Shown here: positions 47,016 to 57,640 of the stretch, piece after piece
Layout: each line of letters begins with the position of its first letter
How positions within the stretch are numbered: the stretch's first letter is position 1
Assembly (NCBI RefSeq): GCF_027270735.1
Contig: NZ_JAPWIJ010000003.1
Location: forward strand, 248,001 to 312,000
Length of the DNA stretch: 64,000 bases
Reading direction: 5' to 3'
Origin: Rhodococcus ruber
Lineage (GTDB): Bacteria > Actinomycetota > Actinomycetes > Mycobacteriales > Mycobacteriaceae
Notes under the pieces: generated by a model
Databases searched by the model: none
The model's input: the letters and a program-made list of their open reading frames with translations, nothing else
What the model was told of the DNA's origin: nothing
Translations under genes and position numbers: made by a program

Positions 47016-47903
47016 GTGGTCCACTCGAATCTGCTCCGCCCTCGTGACGGCGACGCCCTGCGCGCCGAACTACGCCAGGTGGCGGCAACGTCGGATGTGC
47101 CCGTCGTGTTCGGCGGCGAAGTCTCCTCGGAGACTCTGTATCTGAGCGAGTTCCAGGGCACCCGTACCCGCGGCCTCGACGGACTCGCCATCCCACCTCG
47201 GTCGGGTCTCGGTGGACGCGTCATGGAGCAGCGTAAACCGGCAGCCGTGAGCGACTACGGATCCTCTGCCTCGATCACCCATCACTTCGATCGACCGGTG
47301 CTCGGCGAAGGCCTCAAGTCGATTCTCGCGATGCCCGTGGTGGTGGCGGGAGTCGCTCGGATAGTGATGTATGCCGCGGTACGCGAGCGTGGCCCGCTGG
47401 GCGATCGAGTGGGCGACATCATGACGGCAGCCGCACGACGCCTCGGGCAGGAGATCGCCGTTCGCGACGAGGTCGACCGCAGGGTTCGGCTCCTGGCCAC
47501 TACCCGCTCGATTCTCGATTCGGACCTCTCGCGGGCCGCCGAACTGCGCAGCGTTCACGTGGAGCTTGCCGATCTGGCTCGCTCCGTGGGTGACGAGAAG
47601 ATCCGCCGCAGACTCGATCTGGTCACTGCGCGCATGGCAGCGACCCTCGGCCAGGCAGTGCCGTCCGCCGAAATGCATGTGGACGGCACCGTTCCGCAGT
47701 CGCCCCTCCTGCTGACACCGCGTGAAATCGACGTCATCTCACAGGTTGCGTTGGGCTGCACCAACATCGAGGTTGCACAGCGCCTGTCGATCGGTGCCGA
47801 AACGGTCAAGTCGTACTTGCGGAGCGTGATGCGAAAGACCGAGTCGCACACCCGATACGAGGCCGTGGTGGCGTGCCGCCGGCTGGGCATCGTGACTTCC
47901 TGA
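47016..47903 (+). CDS. GAF-domain LuxR-type transcriptional regulator
   Basis: A 295-residue regulator. Residues about 10-150 resemble a GAF sensor ([40 protein letters not shown]). The C-terminal 65 residues are a LuxR helix-turn-helix ([37 protein letters not shown]). No receiver domain is present, so it responds to a ligand or redox signal rather than to a kinase. GTG 47016 has AGGAAGGG 7 nt upstream. The target genes are unknown. Confidence 0.9.
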   Translation: MVHSNLLRPRDGDALRAELRQVAATSDVPVVFGGEVSSETLYLSEFQGTRTRGLDGLAIPPRSGLGGRVMEQRKPAAVSDYGSSASITHHFDRPVLGEGLKSILAMPVVVAGVARIVMYAAVRERGPLGDRVGDIMTAAARRLGQEIAVRDEVDRRVRLLATTRSILDSDLSRAAELRSVHVELADLARSVGDEKIRRRLDLVTARMAATLGQAVPSAEMHVDGTVPQSPLLLTPREIDVISQVALGCTNIEVAQRLSIGAETVKSYLRSVMRKTESHTRYEAVVACRRLGIVTS

Positions 47904-47923
47904 TCTGCCGCACCGCCGCCCGC

Positions 47924-49738
47924 TCAGTACCCCGGCGGTAGCTGCTCGAACATCTCCCGGGTCACCGCGACAGCGTTGTCCGAGCTGCCCCCGCGCACCA
48001 CGAGCGTGGCAAACGCGATGTCGCCTCGATATCCGACGAACCACGAGTGCGAGCCGCCGTCGACCTCGGCCTCACCGGTCTTTCCGTAGACCTCACCCTG
48101 GTCTGCGATGCGCTCGGCCGTACCACTGGTGACCACCGATCGCATCATTCCACGTAGCCCGTCGACCATCGCCGGTTCGATCGGTGGGTGATCGCCGGTG
48201 ATCACCGTGTCGCGTCCCACCAACAGGTTCGGCACCGGGGTCGAACCGTGGGCCACCGTCGCCGCGGCCAACGCCATGCCGAAGGTGGAGACGACCACCT
48301 TGCCCTGCCCGAAGCCGTCCTCGGTGCGTTGGACGAGCTCGTCTGCCGGGGGTACCGAACCCGAGTCGGTCGGCAGCCCGACGACATCGTAATCCGGGCC
48401 GACGCCGAACTGAGATGCGGCGACGGTCAACGCGTCGGGCGACATCTCGCTGGCCAGCTTCGCGAACGAGGTATTGCACGATCGAGTGAACGCGGTACTC
48501 ATCGTTACGTCGCCGAGCGCGAACTCGTTGTAGTTGGGCACACTGCGCTCGCCGATCTCGATGCGACCCGGACACGGGACGGTACTGCCCGGGGTCGCCA
48601 GTCCGCTCGAAATGGCAGCGCCGGCGGTGATGATCTTGAACGTCGATCCGGGCGGGTAGAGACCGGCGGACGCCACCGGCCCGTCCCGGTCGGCGGCCGG
48701 GTTCTGCGCCACCGCGAGGATCGCACCGGTCGACGGTTGGAGGACCACCGTCATCGCCTGCTCGGTGCGTGCGTTCACCGCCCGCTGCGCCGCGACCTGG
48801 ATGTTGCGATCGAGACTGATCGAGAACGACGGAGCAGGCTGCGGCGGAGTATCGGTCAGGACATCGACGTCGACGCCGTTGCGGTTGCTGGTCACCACGC
48901 TCCAGCCCGCCTGACCGTCGACCTCGTCGATGACGGCCTTCTTGACCTGACCGACCAGATCCGGCGCGAACGTGGGATCGGTGGACACCAGATCCGACTC
49001 GTCGGATGCCGTGACACCGGGAATCTCGGTCAGCGCTGCCGAGATGGGCTGAAAGTCGCTCTCACGCAGCAGCGCCACCGGATAGTCGCCGTCGACCGAG
49101 GTGGCCGATTCCACGATGGACTGGGCCGTGATCGATGCGTCGAACGGAGTCAACAAAGTCGACAACGCGGTCGCCGACGCCACCACGTTGTTCGCATTCG
49201 CTGCGTCGAACTTGATTCGATGCACAACGCCGGGCACCAGAACGTCGGTCCCGGAACGCTCGTTGACGCGCGCCCGCGGGGCTGCCGTCGAGCGCAGTGA
49301 CATGGTTTGGGTGTCGCCGAGCTTGGGATGGATGTCCGACGCCGTCCAGCGCACCACCCAATCGCCCTCGCTGCGCCCCATGTTCAGCTGACCGTCGTAG
49401 GTCCACACCCGACCCTTCGGCAGCTGCCACGTGTACGTGTAACCGACCGTGGCGGTGTCTCCGTCGACCCGCACCGACGTCGTCTCGGCGTCGAGGGACT
49501 CGGCCTGCAGATTGGTCCACGCCTCGGTCAATGCGGTGGCCGCGGCATCGGGCTTGTCGGTGTCCGCAGCGGCGGCTGCGATGTCATTGGACTCGAAGGC
49601 CGCAAGGAAAGCCTGGGCCGCGGGCTCCGGGCCGTCGGGCTTGGGGGTACACCCGGTGAGCGCGCCGGCAACCACGGCTCCGATCGCCAGCACCACGCCG
49701 ACTCGATACCGCATCTCGGTTGCACCACGTGATCTCAT
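47924..49738 (-). CDS. Penicillin-binding transpeptidase lipoprotein (MecA-N/NTF2-like)
   Basis: A 604-residue exported protein. A signal peptide ends in the lipobox LTGC (about residue 30), followed by an NTF2-like domain (PAAQAFLAAFESND), a dimerisation domain and the transpeptidase domain. The active-site motifs are STFK, SCN and KTG (VYGKTGEAE). It builds peptidoglycan crosslinks and belongs to the low-affinity class B type; M. tuberculosis Rv2864c is the equivalent. TACGAT (49747-49752, minus strand) lies 8 nt before ATG 49738. An alternative start is ATG 49714. Confidence 0.93.
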   Translation of the reverse strand: MRSRGATEMRYRVGVVLAIGAVVAGALTGCTPKPDGPEPAAQAFLAAFESNDIAAAAADTDKPDAAATALTEAWTNLQAESLDAETTSVRVDGDTATVGYTYTWQLPKGRVWTYDGQLNMGRSEGDWVVRWTASDIHPKLGDTQTMSLRSTAAPRARVNERSGTDVLVPGVVHRIKFDAANANNVVASATALSTLLTPFDASITAQSIVESATSVDGDYPVALLRESDFQPISAALTEIPGVTASDESDLVSTDPTFAPDLVGQVKKAVIDEVDGQAGWSVVTSNRNGVDVDVLTDTPPQPAPSFSISLDRNIQVAAQRAVNARTEQAMTVVLQPSTGAILAVAQNPAADRDGPVASAGLYPPGSTFKIITAGAAISSGLATPGSTVPCPGRIEIGERSVPNYNEFALGDVTMSTAFTRSCNTSFAKLASEMSPDALTVAASQFGVGPDYDVVGLPTDSGSVPPADELVQRTEDGFGQGKVVVSTFGMALAAATVAHGSTPVPNLLVGRDTVITGDHPPIEPAMVDGLRGMMRSVVTSGTAERIADQGEVYGKTGEAEVDGGSHSWFVGYRGDIAFATLVVRGGSSDNAVAVTREMFEQLPPGY

Positions 49739-49800
49739 TGCGCCCCATCGTAATAGGGCACACCCCTTACCGATGGCAACGAAACGCGGTTCGCGACAAG

Positions 49801-50637
49801 CTAATCGAGCAATACGGTGGTGAAGGTTGCCACCTGAGTCAGGCCGATTTTCGCATACGCACGCCGGGCCACATAGTTGAAGCTGTTGACGTACAGGCTG
49901 GCGGTGCGGCCCTGACGAACGACCGAGTCGACCACTGCCGCAGTACCGGACGCGCCGAGACCGTGTCCACGCCGATCGGGATGAACCCACACGCCCTGAA
50001 TCTGGCCGACCGTCGTCGACTGAGATCCGATCTCGGCCTTGAACACCACTCGTCCGTCCTCGAATCGAGCCCAGGCGCGCTGCGCCGCAATGAGACTCGA
50101 GATCCGGCGTCTGTATCCACGGCCACCGTCGTTCTGCCGAGGGTCGACTCCGACTTCCTCGATGAACATGGCCACGGCCGCAGTGAGATACACGTCGAGC
50201 TCGTCGGGTCGAACGAGACGGACCTGAGGATCGGGTGGGTAAGACGAGCGCACCGACGTGGCCAGCAATGGTTGCTCACCGCGTACCTCCCGAGCGGGAC
50301 CCCAGTCGGTCTCGAGCATCTCCCACAGCGGAAGCGTCAGCTCTGCCCGTCCGACCAGCGAGGAACACAAGCGGGGGCCGCGGCACGCGCGGTCCGCGAA
50401 CGACCGGAGATCGTCGCCCGATCCGAGCAGCGGGACGAGGTTCGCTCCGTAGAAGCACAAAGATTCGTCCGGGCCGCCTCTGCTCCACATCTCACCGTGA
50501 AACGACCTAGGATCCAGCCCGGATTCCTGCACTCGGGCCGCGACCATGCAGGTGGCGACCGGGTCGGCATCGAGCACCCGCAGCACGTGTGCGGTATCTC
50601 GATTACCGAGAGGCTTCGCACCGAGGAGCTTGAGCAC
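49801..50637 (-). CDS. GNAT acetyltransferase with N-terminal DUF4081 domain
   Basis: A 278-residue protein. The first 120 residues form the DUF4081 domain; the rest is a GNAT acetyltransferase with IQGVWVHPDRRGHGLGASGTAAV as the acetyl-CoA loop. GTG 50637 has GGAGG about 7 nt upstream. It matches Rv2867c, which sits near ispG in mycobacteria. The substrate is unknown. Confidence 0.9.
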   Translation of the reverse strand: MLKLLGAKPLGNRDTAHVLRVLDADPVATCMVAARVQESGLDPRSFHGEMWSRGGPDESLCFYGANLVPLLGSGDDLRSFADRACRGPRLCSSLVGRAELTLPLWEMLETDWGPAREVRGEQPLLATSVRSSYPPDPQVRLVRPDELDVYLTAAVAMFIEEVGVDPRQNDGGRGYRRRISSLIAAQRAWARFEDGRVVFKAEIGSQSTTVGQIQGVWVHPDRRGHGLGASGTAAVVDSVVRQGRTASLYVNSFNYVARRAYAKIGLTQVATFTTVLLD

Positions 50638-50758
50638 CTACCGACCTCCTGACCCACCTACCGCGTACACATCGACCGAGCGTGCACCGAATCATTCCAG
50701 AGAACGTGTTCCCCCGGTGGCAGTGCGACAAACCGGATGACGACCGGGTTCATCCAGC

Positions 50759-51922
50759 TCAGCTGACGGTCACGACCGGAGCACCGGCGTCTGCAGTCTC
50801 GTCCTTCTCGAATTCCTCCGCGATGCGCATGGCTTCCTCGATCAAGGTCTCCACGATCTGCGCCTCGGGCACCGTCTTGATGACCTTGCCCTTGACGAAG
50901 ATCTGGCCCTTGCCGTTACCCGAGGCCACGCCCAGATCAGCGTCACGTGCCTCGCCCGGCCCGTTGACCACACAGCCCATGACGGCAACGCGCAACGGAA
51001 TTTCCATGCCTTCGAGGCCTGCGGTGACCTCGTCGGCGAGGGTGTACACATCGACCTGTGCCCGCCCACACGACGGGCAGGAGACGATCTCGAGCTTGCG
51101 GGGACGCAGGTTGAAGGACTGCAGAATCTGGTTGCCCACTTTGATCTCCTCCGCAGGCGGTGCCGAGAGAGAGACGCGAATGGTGTCGCCGATCCCCTTG
51201 GACAGCAACGCGCCGAAGGCCACTGCGGATTTGATGGTGCCCTGGAAAGCAGGGCCGGCTTCGGTGACGCCGAGGTGCAGCGGGTAGTCGCACTGCGCGG
51301 CGAGCTGCTCGTATGCGGCGACCATCACGACCGGGTCGTTGTGCTTGACGGAGATCTTGATATCGCCGAATCCGTGTTCCTCGAACAGTCCGGCCTCCCA
51401 CAGCGCGGATTCGACGAGTGCCTCGGGAGTGGCCTTGCCGTACTTCTTCATCAGGCGGGGATCGAGTGATCCAGCGTTCACACCGATGCGGATCGGGATG
51501 TTCGCGTCGCCCGCAGCCTTGGCGACTTCCTTGACGCGACCGTCGAATTCCTTGATGTTCCCGGGATTGACGCGCACCGCGGCGCAGCCCGCATCGATCG
51601 CGGCGAAGATGTACTTCGGCTGAAAGTGGATGTCGGCAATGACCGGTATCTGACTCTTCTTGGCAATGATCGCCAGCGCATCCGCGTCGTCCTGTGTGGG
51701 GCACGCCACACGGACGATGTCGCAGCCCGAGGCTGTCAGCTCGGCGATCTGCTGCAGAGTGGCGTTGATGTCGTGAGTTTTGGTGGTGCACATGGACTGG
51801 ACCGAGATGGGGCTCTCGCTACCGACTCCCACCGATCCGACCTGGAGCTGCCTGGTCTTTCGACGTGGTGCGAGCACGGGTACCGGCGGTGCAGGCATTC
51901 CCAATCCGACTGACACGGTCAC
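50759..51922 (-). CDS. ispG: 4-hydroxy-3-methylbut-2-enyl diphosphate synthase (flavodoxin/ferredoxin)
   Basis: A 387-residue iron-sulfur enzyme of the MEP isoprenoid pathway. It has the TIM-barrel part ([21 protein letters not shown]) and the C-terminal cluster-binding cysteines in CPSCGR and [21 protein letters not shown] precedes GTG 51922. It forms an operon with rip1 and dxr, the usual actinobacterial order dxr-rip1-ispG. Confidence 0.97.
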   Translation of the reverse strand: MTVSVGLGMPAPPVPVLAPRRKTRQLQVGSVGVGSESPISVQSMCTTKTHDINATLQQIAELTASGCDIVRVACPTQDDADALAIIAKKSQIPVIADIHFQPKYIFAAIDAGCAAVRVNPGNIKEFDGRVKEVAKAAGDANIPIRIGVNAGSLDPRLMKKYGKATPEALVESALWEAGLFEEHGFGDIKISVKHNDPVVMVAAYEQLAAQCDYPLHLGVTEAGPAFQGTIKSAVAFGALLSKGIGDTIRVSLSAPPAEEIKVGNQILQSFNLRPRKLEIVSCPSCGRAQVDVYTLADEVTAGLEGMEIPLRVAVMGCVVNGPGEARDADLGVASGNGKGQIFVKGKVIKTVPEAQIVETLIEEAMRIAEEFEKDETADAGAPVVTVS

Positions 51923-51955
51923 AGTGGCCTTCTTTCCTAGCTACGACTGACGAGT

Positions 51956-53182
51956 CTACTGATAGATCTGGATCGGGTTGACGATGTCCGCGGTGAGCGT
52001 CAGCAAGGAGAACCCGATGAAAACAATGATGACCACGTACGTGACCGGCATGAGTCTCATGTAGTCCACCGGAGCGCCGTCGGGTAGGCCACGCCGGTTG
52101 CGGAGGGTATTGCGGATCCGCTCGTAGATCGTCACGGCGATGTGGCCGCCGTCGAGCGGTAGCAGCGGCACGATGTTGAACGCACCGAGGAAGAAATTGA
52201 GTGACGCCAACAGCCCCACGAACGTCACCAGGTCGTCTCGCTCCACCGCTTGCCCGCCGATGACACTGGCACCGACGACACTCATCGGGGTATCGAGGCC
52301 ACGTTCACCGCCGAAGATCGACTCCCACAGGGCCTCCACCTTCGTCGGCAATTGTACGAGCGCCTTACCGGTCTGAACGAAGATGTCCCCGGTGAAGACG
52401 AACGTCTCGGGCACCGCCTCGATCGGGTTGTATCGAATGGCCGGAGGGGCAATCGTGGAGCCGGTCGCGCCGACTGCGCCGACCGTCCTCGACTCCTTTG
52501 CTCCGGTGTCCGGATCGGTGATGACGTACCGCTGCACCTTCGTCACCGGAATCGTGAGATCGAGGGACGAACCGTCTCGCTCGACGGTCAGATCCACCGG
52601 TCCGGACGACGCCTGCACGGTCTCGACGACCTCGGACCAGTACTGCACCGGCTCACCGTTCACGGCGGTCACGACATCACCGTCCCGTAGCCCGGCGGCG
52701 GCGGCGGGGCCGGTTCCCGAGCACGGAGCCAACGTTCCGTCTTCGGTCTGCGAGGGGGCGATACACACGACCTTGCTGACCTGGACGGTCGGCGGCGTCA
52801 CCCGATCCGGGGTTCCCCAGCCGAGCACCAACGTGTACACCAGCACGATGCCGAGCACGAAGTTCATCGCGATGCCGCCGACCATGACGACGATGCGCTT
52901 CCATGTTTTCTGGCGGTACATCGCCCGCTCGACTTCGTCGGGAGCGAGCTCGTCGATTGCCGTCATTCCGGCGATGTCGCAGAATCCGCCGGCCGGGATC
53001 GCTTTGAGACCGTATTCGGTTTCGCCCCGCCGGAAGGAGAAAATTTTGGGTCCGAAACCGATGTAGTACCGACGTACCTTCATGCCGAGCGCTTTCGCGG
53101 TCCACATGTGTCCTGCCTCGTGCAGTGCGATCGAAATGCCGATGCCGACGGCGAACAGCACTACACCTATAGCGAACGCCAT
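51956..53182 (-). CDS. rip1: Site-2 intramembrane metalloprotease (Rip1/RseP)
   Basis: A 408-residue membrane protease. The zinc motif is HEAGH (about residues 21-25) in the first transmembrane segment, with the second ligand site LLPLDGGH near the C-terminus. A PDZ domain lies between (GDVVTAVNGEPVQYW). In mycobacteria Rip1 cleaves anti-sigma factors and controls envelope lipid genes. It lies 5 nt after dxr and 33 nt before ispG. Confidence 0.95.
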   Translation of the reverse strand: MAFAIGVVLFAVGIGISIALHEAGHMWTAKALGMKVRRYYIGFGPKIFSFRRGETEYGLKAIPAGGFCDIAGMTAIDELAPDEVERAMYRQKTWKRIVVMVGGIAMNFVLGIVLVYTLVLGWGTPDRVTPPTVQVSKVVCIAPSQTEDGTLAPCSGTGPAAAAGLRDGDVVTAVNGEPVQYWSEVVETVQASSGPVDLTVERDGSSLDLTIPVTKVQRYVITDPDTGAKESRTVGAVGATGSTIAPPAIRYNPIEAVPETFVFTGDIFVQTGKALVQLPTKVEALWESIFGGERGLDTPMSVVGASVIGGQAVERDDLVTFVGLLASLNFFLGAFNIVPLLPLDGGHIAVTIYERIRNTLRNRRGLPDGAPVDYMRLMPVTYVVIIVFIGFSLLTLTADIVNPIQIYQ

Positions 53183-53187
53183 GAGAG

Positions 53188-54378
53188 TCAGAGGCCCTTC
53201 TGCTTCAGGAGCTCACGCGCATGAGCGCGAGCCCAGCAGTCCGCTGCGAGAACATCGTCGACGGTGGTCGGCACCGCCGACCAGTCCGCGCCACCGTCGT
53301 CGACTACCGCACGCACTGTCTGCACGATCTGTGTGAATTCGATGTGCCCGGCCAAGAATGCTTCGGCCGCGATCTCGTTGGACGCGTTGTACACCGCGGT
53401 CATGCATCCGCCCAGAATCCCCGCCTCGCGGGCCAGCTGTACGGCGGGAAACACTCGATCATCCAGCGGCTCGAAGTCCCAGGAGAACGCCGAGGTGAAG
53501 TCGAGTGCGCGCGCGACGTCGGGCACGCGATTCGGCCAGCCGAGGGCCAACCCGATCGGCAACTTCATGTCCGGCGGGCTGGCCTGGGCGATGGTGGAAC
53601 CGTCGACGAACGTGACCATGGAATGCACGATGGATTGCCGGTGTACGGTCACATCGATCTTCTCGTAGGGCACACCGAAGAGCAGATGCGCCTCGATCAG
53701 CTCGAGCCCCTTGTTCACCAGCGTCGCCGAGTTCAGCGTATTCATCGGGCCCATCGACCAGGTAGGATGCGCGGCGGCCTGTTCCGGAGTCACGGTCTTC
53801 AGCTCCGCCTCGGTCCACCCTCGAAACGGCCCACCCGATGCGGTGAGAACCAATCGATCCACCTCGCTGCGCCTACCGCTTCGCAGGCACTGTGCCAACG
53901 CCGAGTGCTCCGAATCCACCGGCACGATTTGCCCGGGGGCGGCAGCGGCCAGTACGAGCTCTCCGCCTGCCACCAGTGATTCCTTGTTGGCCAATGCGAG
54001 CCGGGCACCGGTTTTCAGCGCCGCGAGCGTCGGTTCGAGACCGAGCGAGCCCACCAGAGCATTGAGAACGACGTCCGCCGGAGTCGTCTCGACGAGCTCG
54101 GTGACTGCCCGTGGCCCAGTGAGTATTCCGGGACGATCGAGCGCGGCAGCGGCGGCCGGGTCGGCCACGGCGACACGCTGGACACCGGTTTCGGCGATCT
54201 GACGACGAAGCAGGTCGATGTTTCCGCCGCCCGCTGCGAGACCGACCACCACGAAGCGATCCGGGTTGGCTGCGATGACGTCGAGCGCTTGGGTTCCGAT
54301 CGAACCGGTACTCCCCAGCAGCAGCACGCGAATCGGCTCGGGACGATCCGAGGTGGTCGTTCCACTATGGTCTGGCAC
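53188..54378 (-). CDS. dxr: 1-deoxy-D-xylulose 5-phosphate reductoisomerase
   Basis: A 396-residue NADPH enzyme, the first committed step of the MEP pathway. The cofactor motif is [16 protein letters not shown]. Further motifs are [22 protein letters not shown] and [11 protein letters not shown] 54378 is used; the frame extends upstream into the divergent gap and the DUF1990 gene, without similarity. It is the first gene of the dxr-rip1-ispG operon. Confidence 0.96.
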   Translation of the reverse strand: MPDHSGTTTSDRPEPIRVLLLGSTGSIGTQALDVIAANPDRFVVVGLAAGGGNIDLLRRQIAETGVQRVAVADPAAAAALDRPGILTGPRAVTELVETTPADVVLNALVGSLGLEPTLAALKTGARLALANKESLVAGGELVLAAAAPGQIVPVDSEHSALAQCLRSGRRSEVDRLVLTASGGPFRGWTEAELKTVTPEQAAAHPTWSMGPMNTLNSATLVNKGLELIEAHLLFGVPYEKIDVTVHRQSIVHSMVTFVDGSTIAQASPPDMKLPIGLALGWPNRVPDVARALDFTSAFSWDFEPLDDRVFPAVQLAREAGILGGCMTAVYNASNEIAAEAFLAGHIEFTQIVQTVRAVVDDGGADWSAVPTTVDDVLAADCWARAHARELLKQKGL

Positions 54379-54447
54379 CGGTCCATTGTTGCCTACCGAG
54401 CCTGAGAAACCCCTATGCGATACGCCGATGCTGGCAGGGTGGACGGC

Positions 54448-54969
54448 ATGGACGTCTCGAAGTACAGCGCGGCATCGTTCAACTACACCGATGTGGGGGC
54501 GACGAAAGGGCCCTTGCCTGCGGGCTACCACTACGTCGAGAGGTCGCGAGTGGTCGGGTCCGGGCTCGACGACTTCGTAGCCGCAGCAGATGCCGTGATG
54601 CGGTGGGATATGCACCGGGGTGCCGGCCTGAAGGTTCATTCGAACAAGGATTCCGCCGTCCCCGACGCGGTGGTCGTCCTCACCCTCGGGCCGATCCGTA
54701 TCCCGTGCCGAGTCGTCTACGTCATCGACGAGGCCAATCGCCAGGGCTTCGCCTACGGCACACTCGACGGCCATCCCGAGTCAGGGGAAGAGTTGTTCCA
54801 CGTCGACTACTCCCCCGCGGATGGCACCGTCACCGCCCACATCACCGCGATTTCGCGCCCCGGCCGCTGGTACACCAGGCTCGGTGGCCCGGTGGGAAGG
54901 CGTGTCCAGGCACTGTTCACCGACCGGTATCTCGCTGCGCTGGCAAAGGCGTGCCGGTCGCCGCGCTGA
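54448..54969 (+). CDS. DUF1990 family protein
   Basis: A 173-residue cytoplasmic protein with [13 protein letters not shown] near the start and [17 protein letters not shown], both typical of DUF1990. The C-terminal part is a beta-rich lipocalin- or START-like fold by family annotation. Its function is unknown. ATG 54448 is chosen over ATG 54415, since similarity begins there. It is divergent from dxr and convergent with the PuuE-like gene, 1 nt apart. Confidence 0.85.
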   Translation: MDVSKYSAASFNYTDVGATKGPLPAGYHYVERSRVVGSGLDDFVAAADAVMRWDMHRGAGLKVHSNKDSAVPDAVVVLTLGPIRIPCRVVYVIDEANRQGFAYGTLDGHPESGEELFHVDYSPADGTVTAHITAISRPGRWYTRLGGPVGRRVQALFTDRYLAALAKACRSPR

Positions 54970-54970
54970 G

Positions 54971-55930
54971 TCAGGCGGAAGGCGGGTGTACGGCGCGCCA
55001 GTGTTCGGCGATCTCGATTCGCTTGGCGACCCACACTTTCTCGTGCGATTGCACGTGATCGAGAAAGCGTTCCAGGGCCGCGATGCGCGCAGGCCGGCCG
55101 ACCAGTCGACAGTGCAATCCGACCGACAGCATCTTGGGGCTGCCGTGCTCGCCTTCGGCATAGAGCACGTCGAACGCATCACGAAGATGTGCGAAGAACT
55201 CGTCTCCGGTCGAGAAGCCTCCCGGTGAGGCGAATCGCATGTCGTTGGTATCGAGGGTGTACGGCACTACCAGGTGATCGACCGTCCCACTGCCCGTGGA
55301 CACCTTCTCCCAGTAGGGCAGGTCATCGGCGTAGGAATCGGAGTCGTAGACGAATCCACCGTGTTCGACGACGAGTGATCGGGTGTTCGGTGAATCGCGG
55401 CCGGTGTACCACCCCAGCGGGGTCGAGCCGGTCAGCTCCGTCAGGATCTCCACCGCCTCGGCCATGTGCTCACGCTCGACGTTCTCGTCGATCTGCTGAT
55501 AGGAAAGCCAGCGCAACCCGTGGCAGGCGATCTCGTGGCCCAGCTCGGCCAGTGCGGCAACCACTTCCGGGTTCCGCTCCATGGCTTTCGCTACTGCGAA
55601 CACCGTCAGAGGTAGGTCTCGTTTCTCGAATGCCCGGAGTACCCGCCACACACCTGCCCTGGATCCATACTCGTACAGGGACTCCATACTCATGTGGCGG
55701 TTCGGAAACGCTTGTGCCCCTATCATTTCCGACAGGAAGGTCTCGGACTTGGTGTCGCCGTCGAGCACATTGTTCTCCGCGCCCTCCTCGTAGTTGAGGA
55801 CGAACTGGACGGCGATGTTCGCATCTCCCGGCCACTGCGCGGCCGGTGGTGTTCGGCCGTACCCGACCATGTCGCGGGGGTAGCTCAGCGGAAACTGGGT
55901 CAGCGGGTGCGGAAGGCGCTCGGACGTCAC
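54971..55930 (-). CDS. PuuE-like polysaccharide deacetylase/allantoinase
   Basis: A 319-residue member of the NodB-fold PuuE group. It shows NYEEGAENNVLDGD near residue 46, HEIACHGLRWLSY and a C-terminal VGLHCRLVGRPARI. PuuE enzymes hydrolyse allantoin without metal; chitin-type deacetylation is another possibility. No other purine-catabolism genes are nearby, so its pathway is uncertain. The start is GTG 55930. A 154-nt gap separates it from the divergent DUF2631 gene. Confidence 0.85.
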   Translation of the reverse strand: MTSERLPHPLTQFPLSYPRDMVGYGRTPPAAQWPGDANIAVQFVLNYEEGAENNVLDGDTKSETFLSEMIGAQAFPNRHMSMESLYEYGSRAGVWRVLRAFEKRDLPLTVFAVAKAMERNPEVVAALAELGHEIACHGLRWLSYQQIDENVEREHMAEAVEILTELTGSTPLGWYTGRDSPNTRSLVVEHGGFVYDSDSYADDLPYWEKVSTGSGTVDHLVVPYTLDTNDMRFASPGGFSTGDEFFAHLRDAFDVLYAEGEHGSPKMLSVGLHCRLVGRPARIAALERFLDHVQSHEKVWVAKRIEIAEHWRAVHPPSA

Positions 55931-56084
55931 CGAGGCAGTCTCTCACCCAAGTCGATACTCGCGCCGGGTGAGCGCAACCCTGGTGGCTACGACGGGCGGT
56001 CGTATGCCAATATTGTCCGAACGCGGCAGTCTCGACGCCCCGTGCGCACGTCAACGTGAATCATCACTCGAGAGGACCGACCCG

Positions 56085-56354
56085 GTGGCAAACAACGAAC
56101 TGGAAACCGCTTCGTACGACCAGGTCGTCGATACCCGTCACGAGGTTCCGGACGTGCCGTCCGCCGAGTGGGGATGGAGTGGCGAGTCGAACCGCGCGAT
56201 GCGAGTGGCCGCCATCGTCGTCGCCGCGTTCCTGCTCTTCATGATCATCGGCAACCACACCGGCAAGGTCGAGGACCTGTGGCTGATCGGATTCGCCGTC
56301 GCTCTGGTCGGCTTGGTCGTGCGTGACGTGATCGTTCGCCGCAAGCCCCGCTAG
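56085..56354 (+). CDS. DUF2631 membrane protein
   Basis: An 89-residue protein with a hydrophilic N-terminus (HEVPDVPSAEWGWSGESN) and two hydrophobic segments (VAAIVVAAFLLFMIIG; LIGFAVALVGLVV). This is the DUF2631 pattern, an actinobacterial family with unknown function (Rv2876 is the mycobacterial member). GAGAGGA lies 8 nt before GTG 56085; an ATG at 55968 in frame is not supported. It is convergent with rlmN. Confidence 0.88.
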   Translation: MANNELETASYDQVVDTRHEVPDVPSAEWGWSGESNRAMRVAAIVVAAFLLFMIIGNHTGKVEDLWLIGFAVALVGLVVRDVIVRRKPR

Positions 56355-56361
56355 CTGCCGG

Positions 56362-57513
56362 TCAATTCTCGGCTGCGAGCTGACCGCACGCCGCGGCGAT
56401 CTCCTGGCCACGGGTGTCGCGCACCGTGCACGAGACACCCTGAGCAATCACTCGTCTGACAAATTCTCGCTCCACCGGCTTCGGGCTGGCATCCCACTCG
56501 CTGCCCGGAGTCGGATTGAGCGGAATCAGGTTCACGTGGACCCGGGATCCGAGCGCCTTGTGCAGCTTCTTGCCCAACATGTCGGCTCGCCACGGCTGAT
56601 CGTTGACGTCCCGGATCATCGCGTACTCGATCGAGACGCGTCGACCGGTCCGATCGGCGTAGTACCGAGCCGCGGAGAGAACCTCCGCCACCGACCACCG
56701 GTTGTTGACAGGAACCAACGTGTCGCGGAGCTCGTCGTCGGGCGTGTGCAACGACACTGCCAATGTGACGGACAATCCCTCGTCGGCCAACTTGCGGATG
56801 GCCGGAGCCAGACCGACCGTCGACACGGTGACCGAGCGTTGGGAGAGTCCCAAACCGTCCGGTGCGGGTGAGACGATCTTGCGCACTGCCGCGACGACGC
56901 GCTTGTAGTTGGCCAGCGGCTCGCCCATTCCCATGAACACCACGTTCGACAGTCGACCTTCGCCGCCGTGGACCACGCCGTCACGAAGATCGGCCGCAGC
57001 CGAACGGACCTGGTCCACGATTTCGGCGGTCGACAGGTTCCTCGTCAGACCGGCCTGGCCGGTCGCGCAGAAGGGACAGGCCATTCCGCACCCGGCCTGA
57101 CTGGAGATACACAGAGTCGCCCGATCCGGGTACCGCATCAGAACGCTCTCGAGCAACGTCCCGTCGTTGGCCTTCCACAGGGTCTTTCGAGTGTCACCAT
57201 CGTCACATGCCAGGTGCTTGATCGGTGTCAGCAACGTGGGAAACAGATCGGCACCGACCTTCTCGCGAGCCTCGGCCGGAAGGTCGGTCATCTTGGTGGT
57301 GTCGGCTTCGAGTCGCGCGTAGTAGTGGCGCGCCAGCTGATCCGCACGGAACGCAGGCAGTCCGAGCGCCTTCACCGCTTCCCGGAGGCCCTCTTTGTCC
57401 AGGTCGGCGAGGTGGCGCGACGGCATACCACGACGCGGTGCAGTGAAGACCAAGGGAAGATTCGGTCTCTTCTGCTCGGTCGAGGTGTTCGTTGCGTCGG
57501 CGGCCTCACTCAT
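56362..57513 (-). CDS. rlmN: 23S rRNA (adenine(2503)-C2)-methyltransferase (radical SAM)
   Basis: A 383-residue radical-SAM enzyme that methylates A2503 of 23S rRNA and A37 of some tRNAs. The cluster motif is CGMACPFC, with GMGEPLANY downstream and the resolving region [13 protein letters not shown] with its cysteine at the C-terminus. ATG 57513 begins the similarity. It is divergent from the LapA-like gene with 127 nt between. Confidence 0.95.
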   Translation of the reverse strand: MSEAADATNTSTEQKRPNLPLVFTAPRRGMPSRHLADLDKEGLREAVKALGLPAFRADQLARHYYARLEADTTKMTDLPAEAREKVGADLFPTLLTPIKHLACDDGDTRKTLWKANDGTLLESVLMRYPDRATLCISSQAGCGMACPFCATGQAGLTRNLSTAEIVDQVRSAAADLRDGVVHGGEGRLSNVVFMGMGEPLANYKRVVAAVRKIVSPAPDGLGLSQRSVTVSTVGLAPAIRKLADEGLSVTLAVSLHTPDDELRDTLVPVNNRWSVAEVLSAARYYADRTGRRVSIEYAMIRDVNDQPWRADMLGKKLHKALGSRVHVNLIPLNPTPGSEWDASPKPVEREFVRRVIAQGVSCTVRDTRGQEIAAACGQLAAEN

Positions 57514-57640
57514 GACCCCATTGTCCACCCGTTTGCCTCGCAGTCCTATTCGCGGCTGTTTCCCACCGTCATCCGACGGGTACTGGCGACGTGGTCGGAT
57601 GCGCGTGCATTCGACCTCCACGTGCGGAAGGATCATCGAC

